64,000 nt of DNA from positions 44,967,001-45,031,000 of the forward strand of contig NC_134013.1 of assembly GCF_040712315.1 (NCBI RefSeq). Reading direction: 5' to 3'. This stretch comes from Castanea sativa (lineage: Eukaryota > Streptophyta > Magnoliopsida > Fagales > Fagaceae). The notes beneath the pieces were generated by a model, which saw only the letters and a list, made by a program, of their open reading frames with translations, did no database searches and was not told where the DNA came from. This document shows positions 58,430-64,000 of this stretch, one piece after another. Position 1 is the stretch's first letter, and the number at the start of each line of letters is the position of its first letter. Position numbers and translations under genes: made by a program.

Positions 58430-59480
58430 TTTCGAAGGTTTCGGGTAATTTAGGCTAGTTTAAAACGTTATTTTAGAGGTTGTAAGGTTATTTTGGTCAT
58501 TTTAATGGTTTTGAGGGTAATTTGGTTATTCTAGTGATTTCGGGGGTATTTTGGTTATTATAGTGGTTTTGAGATTATTTTCATCATTTTAGAGGTTTTA
58601 GAGGCATTTTCATCATTTCAGATGTTTCGAAAGCATTTTGACCATTCTAGTCATTTTAGGGTATTTTTAGTATTTTTATAGATTTTTAGGAATTTTGGTC
58701 ATTCTAGTAGTCTTAAGAGTATTTTGGTCATTTTAGAGGTTTTGAGGTATTTTTGCTCATTTTAGAGGTGTAGGGGTATTTTGGTCATTTTAGAAGTTTT
58801 GGGGTTATTGTAGTAATTTTTAAGGTTTTGGGATATTTTAGTCATTTTGGAGGTTTCGAGAGTATGTTGGTCATTTGGGGTTATTCTAGTAATTTTTAAG
58901 GTTTTGGGATATTCTGGTAATTTTTAAGGTTTCATGGATATTTTGGTCATTTTAGAGGTTTCAAGAGTATTTTGGTGTGTTTTTTTAGGTTTAGGGGTAT
59001 TTTGGTCATTTTAATGGTATTTTTTTTTTGCTCATTTTAGAGGTGTTGGAGGTATTTTGGTCATTTTAGAGGTTTCGGGGTTATTTTAGTAATTTTTAGG
59101 TTTTGGGGGTATTTTGGTCATTTTAGAGTTTTTTTGGGGGGGGGGGTACTTTGGTCATTTTGAGGTTTAAATGGTATTTTGGTCATTTTAGTGGTTTTAA
59201 GAGTATTTTGGTCATGTTTTAGGTTTAAGGGTATTTTTGGTTATTTTTAGAGGTTTTAAGGTTATTTTGGTAATTTTAGAGATTTCAAGGGTATTTTGGT
59301 CATTTTAAAGTTTTGGGTGTATTGTGGTCATTTTGGAGGTTTTGGGGTCATTTATGTCATTTTGGAGGTTTTTGGGCTATTTTGGACATTCGTTGTGCAT
59401 TTTAGTTGTTTTGGCAATTTTAAGGGTATTTTGGTCATTTTAGAGGTTTTGGGGAATTTTAGAGGTTTTAAAAATAAAAA
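58430..59480. repeat. G/T-rich minisatellite array (right arm, inverse of left arm)
   Basis: Many degenerate copies of GGGGTATTTTGGTCATTTTAGAGG, the inverse complement of the left-arm unit. C is almost confined to the GGTCATT core. The arms could pair over hundreds of bases. ORFs across both arms are repeat frames (ILVILEV...), not genes. Confidence 0.88.
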
Positions 59481-59999
59481 AAAATTCTCATGAGTGAAGT
59501 AATTTTTTTTTTAAATATTGGAAATTTTGTGAATTCAATAAATTATTACATCCCCACCAATAAATAATGTAAGATCACCCCCATTTAAGAAGGTGGTGTG
59601 ATTATGGTGCTGTGATATATTTTGTAATCTTAGATTACGGTAATATTAGAAAAAATTAAATGAACCAAACACCTAAATGTCATATTAAGGTAATATACAT
59701 CACATCAATAGCACATCATGACAAACCAAACGCCTCCTTAATGTGATGAACATTACGAAAATGTGACATTAAGGTATTTGGTTCATTTGATTTTTTTTGT
59801 CTTTCTAAGATTACCATAATCTAAGGTCACAAAATATATCACATCACCTTAATCACATCATCTTATGAAATGGGGGCAATGTTACATTACATATATATAT
59901 GGAAACGAAATAATTTATCAATGGACATAATTATCCATTCCATTAAATTTTAATTACAAAATCGTCCTCATATATTTTTCAAATCATAAAAATTTAAAC

Positions 60000-60420
60000 C
60001 CTAACTTTCTGTATCTATCTAATCTCAATCTTAGCCTCTCTCTCTTCAAATTGAAACCCTAGCCTCTATTTCTCTCTCTCTCCCTCCAGATTGATAAGGG
60101 AGCCCCTATTTCTCTCTCCTCTAACATCATCCTTTTCTTTGATGAGCCTCCTTCTTCGAACATTGCTTCGGACATTGTGAAGAAGCCCAATTTCATTGAT
60201 TTAGTGAGGAAGCTCCAGTCAGGTAAGGAACATCATTGTGTCGATACAGGTGGTGGGTTTGTTGTTAGAAGAGGACTTAAAGGAGAGGAAAACACCATTG
60301 ATGGTTGGTTTGATCTAGCAAGATTTTTTTTTCTTCTGAGTCTGTTTGTTTCCCTAAAAATTAGAATTCCTTCTTACTTGTATCTTTTTGTTCAATTGCA
60401 ACTTTTTACTTTTAGATTCT
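60000..60420 (+). other. Gene-like fragment inside the TIR element
   Basis: A leader-like CT-rich stretch (60030-60115) is followed by a frame reading SNIASDIVKKPNFIDLVRKL, then a Ser-Gly-Lys stretch and DTGGGFVVRRGLKGEENTIDGW. It looks like a captured piece of a host gene (5' UTR plus first codons), with possible splice signal CAG|GTAAGG near 60220. I do not recognise the family. It may be chance. Confidence 0.3.
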
Positions 60421-60862
60421 AAAAATATATGGTTGAATCTTTGGTGTGTTTCATGTGATGTACAAAATTTGAAATTTGATTGTAAGAGACATTTGTGAAA
60501 TTGGATTGGAAATTGAATTTTTTGGTTGGTGAGAAACTGCATGAAAGTGAAAATAAAAAGTGTTTTATTTTTTTTGTTGATGTTGTTTGGTTGGTGAGAA
60601 AATTGAGAAATGTAAAACTTTTTTTTAGTTATTACATGATTTTTTTTATTAAAAATTTAATTTTGTTTGGTTTTTTAAAAGGACATTTGTAGAAATTCAT
60701 TCTAAAATGTTTAGCATTGCAATGTTGCATTTTGGAATATCATGCAACTAGTGAACCAAACAAGGTAATGTTATATTGCTTTAATGTAATTATATGAATG
60801 TTACATTACAATAATCTAACATCACCATGTGATATAGTATCAAGCAAACCAAACGTCTTCAA

Positions 60863-61527
60863 AATGCATAAATCTATTTCTATTTCTATTATAACTAGAT
60901 GGAAATAGCCAAGAGACTAAGGAATAGTAACTTTTGGTTTAGTCAAGTTTTGGAAGCATGCTACTTTCTAAAGTACCTTTGGTTTGTCTTCAAAAAAAAA
61001 AAAAAACCTTTGTTTGTTTGTTTGTTTTTTTTTAAAATTTATTTGTCCCTAAGTACGCTACCAATTTGGTTTGAGCTTTTTTTTTAATGCCTAATTTGGT
61101 TTAGGAGTTGTTATACTAATACAACAAATTTTTGTAATATTTTAACAATTATTAAGGTGTCAATTCTTTATAGATCGAAATAAAATAAAATATCAGATCG
61201 AAATCTACCACAACTAAAATTAAATGTATTTTATTATGAAACGTTATGATATTTCGTTATTATCACAATATTTTTACAACTACTAAGGTGTAAATTCCTT
61301 TTAGATATATATATATATATATACACACACACATATATATCAGACCAAGATCCATCACAATTGAAAATAAAGGTATTGTAAAAATGTTGTGATATTTTGT
61401 TGTGTTCCTAAACTTTCTTTTTGGTTTAGTCAAATTTGGTGAGAAAAAAAAATCACTATTTCAAGAACAGTTTTCTTGGGTTTTTTTTACACATTGTTTG
61501 AATTTTAAAGTAAAAGTGTGTGTGCGG

Positions 61528-61560
<33 letters not shown>

Positions 61561-62195
61561 CAATTTTACTTAAAAACTAAGTAAGCTAAGCAATGTAGCT
61601 AGACTCATAAAATGTAAGATAATAAAAAAGGAAGTATGAATAACAAAATTTTCATTGTAAATAATTACATGTATTTTATGAAGACCTTCAACTGTAGCAT
61701 ATAACATTATTCATTGCGAAAATTTAAATATTATGACAATGTCTTAGAAAATTATTCAATTACTTATTGTTGGAAGATTTAAATATTTGTTATCATTCTT
61801 AGACGTTTTTAATTAGTGGATATTGCTTTTAACAAATAGGTTCTAAAAACCTATCATGACAAATAGATACTCATATGTTAAATAGTTACTCTAAGTTTAG
61901 GTACATGGTTTCATACTTCTTCAAATATAAGTTCTATTTTAATTTTCTCACTCAAAGGGCAACTCGTGCCAGCCAAACTAGTATGAATAGTGCCCACGAT
62001 TTGGCTGAAACCCTCAAATAAATAAATTGTTTACGTTATTGCCAAAACAACTACATTTGAGAAAAAAATATCATATTTACAACCAATTGTTTCTTATATG
62101 AATCTTAGAAAAATAACCAAAAAAATCATTGCATTACCCTTTTAATATTTTCTTATTTACATAACATAAGTATAGGGTATTACAGTGTTGGTTCC

Positions 62196-62226
<31 letters not shown>

Positions 62227-62230
62227 TATA
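60863..62230. other. AT-rich stretch with microsatellites, no gene
   Basis: It contains (TA)n(CA)n at 61304-61340, (TG)n(TA)n at 61515-61560 and a CACATA repeat at 62195-62230. Short ORFs are low-complexity. Confidence 0.6.
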
Positions 62231-62560
62231 TTACTTTAGTGAAATCACGAACTTTTTTTAATTATTTTGACTAATTTACTTTTTCCTTTTGTTTTTTTTT
62301 TTTCAATTATTGTAAAAGCAATTAACATGAATAAGAATTTCAAATTTCAAATCACTTTTTGTATAATAATTAATCCAAAATTTTTTTAAAATGAATTTTA
62401 TTTAAAAAACCATTTAAATTCCTTTTATACTAGTAATTATTAATGCACCATCTATAGATAATCAATACATTGCAATAAATGCATTAACTCTATTAGCACA
62501 TAGCAGCTAATTAATATTTTAATATAAATGCAAATTTTGGTATATTTATGAACATATTAG
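62231..62560 (+). repeat. Local duplication, copy 1 (uninterrupted)
   Basis: 'GACTAATTTACTTTTTCCTTTTG', 'TCAATTATTGTAAAAGCAATT', 'GCACCATCTATAGATAATCA', 'ATACATTGCAATAAATGCAT' and 'CACATAGCAGCTAATTAATATTTT' are in the same order as in copy 2 (62600-62661 plus 63411-63660). Confidence 0.75.
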
Positions 62561-62656
62561 TATATTACTTTATTGAAATAAAAAATATTTAACTATTTTT
62601 GACTAATTTAGGTGTGCAATTATATATTTTGACTAATTTAATTTTACCTTTTGATG

Positions 62657-63415
62657 GTTTTTGTGGGAGGGCCGAGGACCGAGGAACCTAATCTGAGGAT
62701 GAATTTGCCCAATCTAAGCAAAAAAAGGTAAGCATACTCCAAGGACTATGCCCGCCCAAGGAGAACTAAAGAGCCAAAGGGCAACTGTCACTCTCGAAAA
62801 GCCCAAGGATAAGGGAATGGATGGCAAAGGAAAGGTACAAGACGTGCAAGGGTGGAGGAAGGAAGTTTCTTGAAGAAAACACCTCCCATCTGCTCATTCA
62901 ATGCTCTACACCAACCTAACTAGCTGCATTAATGAGGAAATAACTTTTGAACAGTAACTTAATAGCGCTTAGCTCTTTCTACCACCCCTAGAAGGAACCT
63001 GATGGGACAAGCATCCAAAGAGTTCCTCTGAAATGTATAGATAGAGGACTGAGATGTAAGGAAAATGGCTATATAAGGAAAGGAACCCCCCATAAAAAAA
63101 GGGGATGAACGTTTACCAAGAAAAAAGAAACAAGTGTGCGAACAGAGAATTATCCTATAAAGAGATATCAACCTTACTTATCAATACAAGATCTATCCTC
63201 GGACTTGCTCGATGAGGAGTTTACACTGAATTGTTAGCCTATTCCCCTTTATCTGTTACTTAGGTTCTATTAGTCTTAGACTTGTGATTATCTTAGCATT
63301 GCACCTGACTTAGAAGCTCATTCTCTTAAAAATTCATTGTTTGGCCTTCGTTTGAAGATCTGGACATCACTACTCTAAGTGGGCTTGGGCTTTTCCCTTG
63401 AGTCCTCATAGTTTT
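62657..63415 (+). mobile_element. Solo LTR (about 62662-63410) inside copy 2 of the local duplication
   Basis: The insert starts TGTGGGAGGGCCGAGGACC. It has a TATA-like GGCTATATAAGG (63068-63080) and ends near GAGTCCTCATA. GTTTT flanks both sides (62657-62661 and 63411-63415). Copy 1 of the surrounding duplication lacks the insert and gives the empty site. GC content is higher than the flanks. The exact right end is uncertain, since LTRs normally end CA. Confidence 0.7.
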
Positions 63416-63660
63416 TGTTTCAATTCTTGTCAAAACAATTCATAATGAGGAAGAGTGTGATATTCTAAATCTATATTTTTATTTATAAAATGTTTCTTAT
63501 ATAAATTTTATAAAATAACTATTTAAAATTCTTTCTATATAAATAATTAATACACCATTTATAGATAATTAATACATTGCAATAAATGCATTTACTCCAC
63601 TCTAACACATAGCAATTAATTAATATTTTCACATAAATGCAAAGTTTTAATGAGGTGGAA
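63411..63660 (+). repeat. Local duplication, copy 2 (right part)
   Basis: 'TTTCAATTCTTGTCAAAACAATT', then 'CACCATTTATAGATAATTAA', 'ATACATTGCAATAAATGCAT' and 'CACATAGCAATTAATTAATATTTT' match copy 1 about 1.1 kb to the left. Confidence 0.75.
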
Positions 63661-64000
63661 TGTTAAATAAAGAGAAGTATCTTCTTCTTCTTCTTCTTTT
63701 TTCTCTCTTAGAATGTGGCATATAAGAATGCGGCATATATCATAACCTTAGACCAATAAACATGTGGTTTCGGCCTTTTTATATATAATAATATATAGTT
63801 CTATCAAAAAATAAAAAAAAATAGTAAATATATAGATTCTTGTTAATTCTTACACAGACACATAAGCTACACATCCACACATATGCTTGAGTATTAGTTC
63901 AGTTATGTTTGATAGTCATGTCTCCCTCATCACCCTGCCCAAAGATGCAAAACCTAGCACAAGGTTATCTCTCCTGCTTTTCTTTAAACGCATCCCTATT
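63661..64000. other. Right edge of window, no gene seen
   Basis: A short CTT repeat (63679-63697) and AT-rich DNA. No coding signal. Confidence 0.5.

Larger units (their letters stand above)
57403..60862. mobile_element. Composite TIR transposon of about 3.5 kb
   Basis: The left end GACATTTGGTTTGCTTGATA and the right end read inversely (GACGTTTGGTTTGCTTGATA) are terminal inverted repeats. Related internal ends occur: TATTTGGTTCATTAAATTAC (57500), its inverse near 59660, TGACAAACCAAACGCC at 59720 and ATTTGGTTCATTTGATT at 59775. This implies two similar elements nested or abutting. The content is two opposed minisatellite arrays and a gene-like piece near 60000-60420. No transposase is seen. 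Target duplication is not clear. Confidence 0.6.

Noticed and set aside
57610..59480. Regular repeats that might suggest a CRISPR-like array
   Set aside because: Repeats are degenerate, contiguous and mirrored on two arms, without unique spacers, in a plant genome. They form a minisatellite foldback.
1..64000. tRNA, rRNA and snoRNA genes
   Set aside because: No cloverleaf-type tRNA sequence or rRNA core was recognised by eye; the tRNA-like phrases seen are primer binding sites. A covariance-model scan was not possible here.

Overview
This is a plant nuclear window, almost certainly from a woody rosid and most likely Fagaceae (oak/chestnut group). Two spliced nuclear genes, GT-AG introns, AT-rich intergenic DNA, many microsatellites and dense layers of Copia, Ty3-type, LINE, hAT-like and other TIR elements show a plant genome. 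The lineage guess rests on an expressed-looking nuclear gene for the plastid ribosomal protein L22; rpl22 is known to have moved from plastid to nucleus independently in legumes and in Fagaceae. The species call is inference.

Only two intact host genes are visible. (1) A purple acid phosphatase of the PAP29-like group lies on the minus strand: exons 1-2 at 42444-42034, exons 3-4 at 26487-25285. The four exons join in frame to 407 codons, and intron 2 is about 15.5 kb because it is packed with nested transposons. (2) RPL22 lies on the plus strand: exon 1 (54731-54977) carries a transit peptide and exon 2 (56404-56777) carries the L22 domain.

Layout from the left. 1-2543: an antisense plant-mobile-domain (PMD) pseudogene, then a polypurine tract and a 2.0-kb 3' LTR (2976-4988). 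5648-15300: a decayed Copia element on the minus strand with both LTRs, PBS, PPT and gag-pol full of stops, plus a nested solo LTR of a related family (12019-13447, TSD ATAAC). 15.3-18.6 kb: an exon-like fragment, Helitron-like 3' ends and a MITE. 18629-20718: a solo LTR of the same family as the first LTR, in inverse orientation, with TSD AATGT. 20.7-25.3 kb: no confident gene. 25.3-42.4 kb: the PAP gene; its intron 2 holds a plus-strand Copia (about 27.25-41.39 kb) broken by a small MITE, a TIR element with a nested foldback, LINE-1 (31.6-35.3 kb), LINE-2 (36.2-39.7 kb, itself hit by two hAT-like elements) and another hAT-like MITE.

42.6-54.5 kb: a long, very similar inverted repeat 1 kb upstream of PAP, a DUF7745-like fragment, a second antisense PMD gene followed by tandem repeats, PPT and a Tat-like LTR, then a gag-protease fragment of another Ty3-type element. 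54.7-56.8 kb: RPL22. 57.4-60.9 kb: a TIR-bounded composite element made largely of two opposed G/T-rich and A/C-rich minisatellite arrays, with a gene-like fragment. 60.9-64 kb: AT-rich DNA, with a solo LTR sitting inside one copy of a local duplication.

The most notable patterns are the repeated arrangement 'antisense PMD gene - PPT - 3' LTR', the transposon-filled PAP intron, the nuclear RPL22, and the minisatellite foldback at 57.4-60.9 kb. All calls come from reading the sequence by eye; no similarity search was run.
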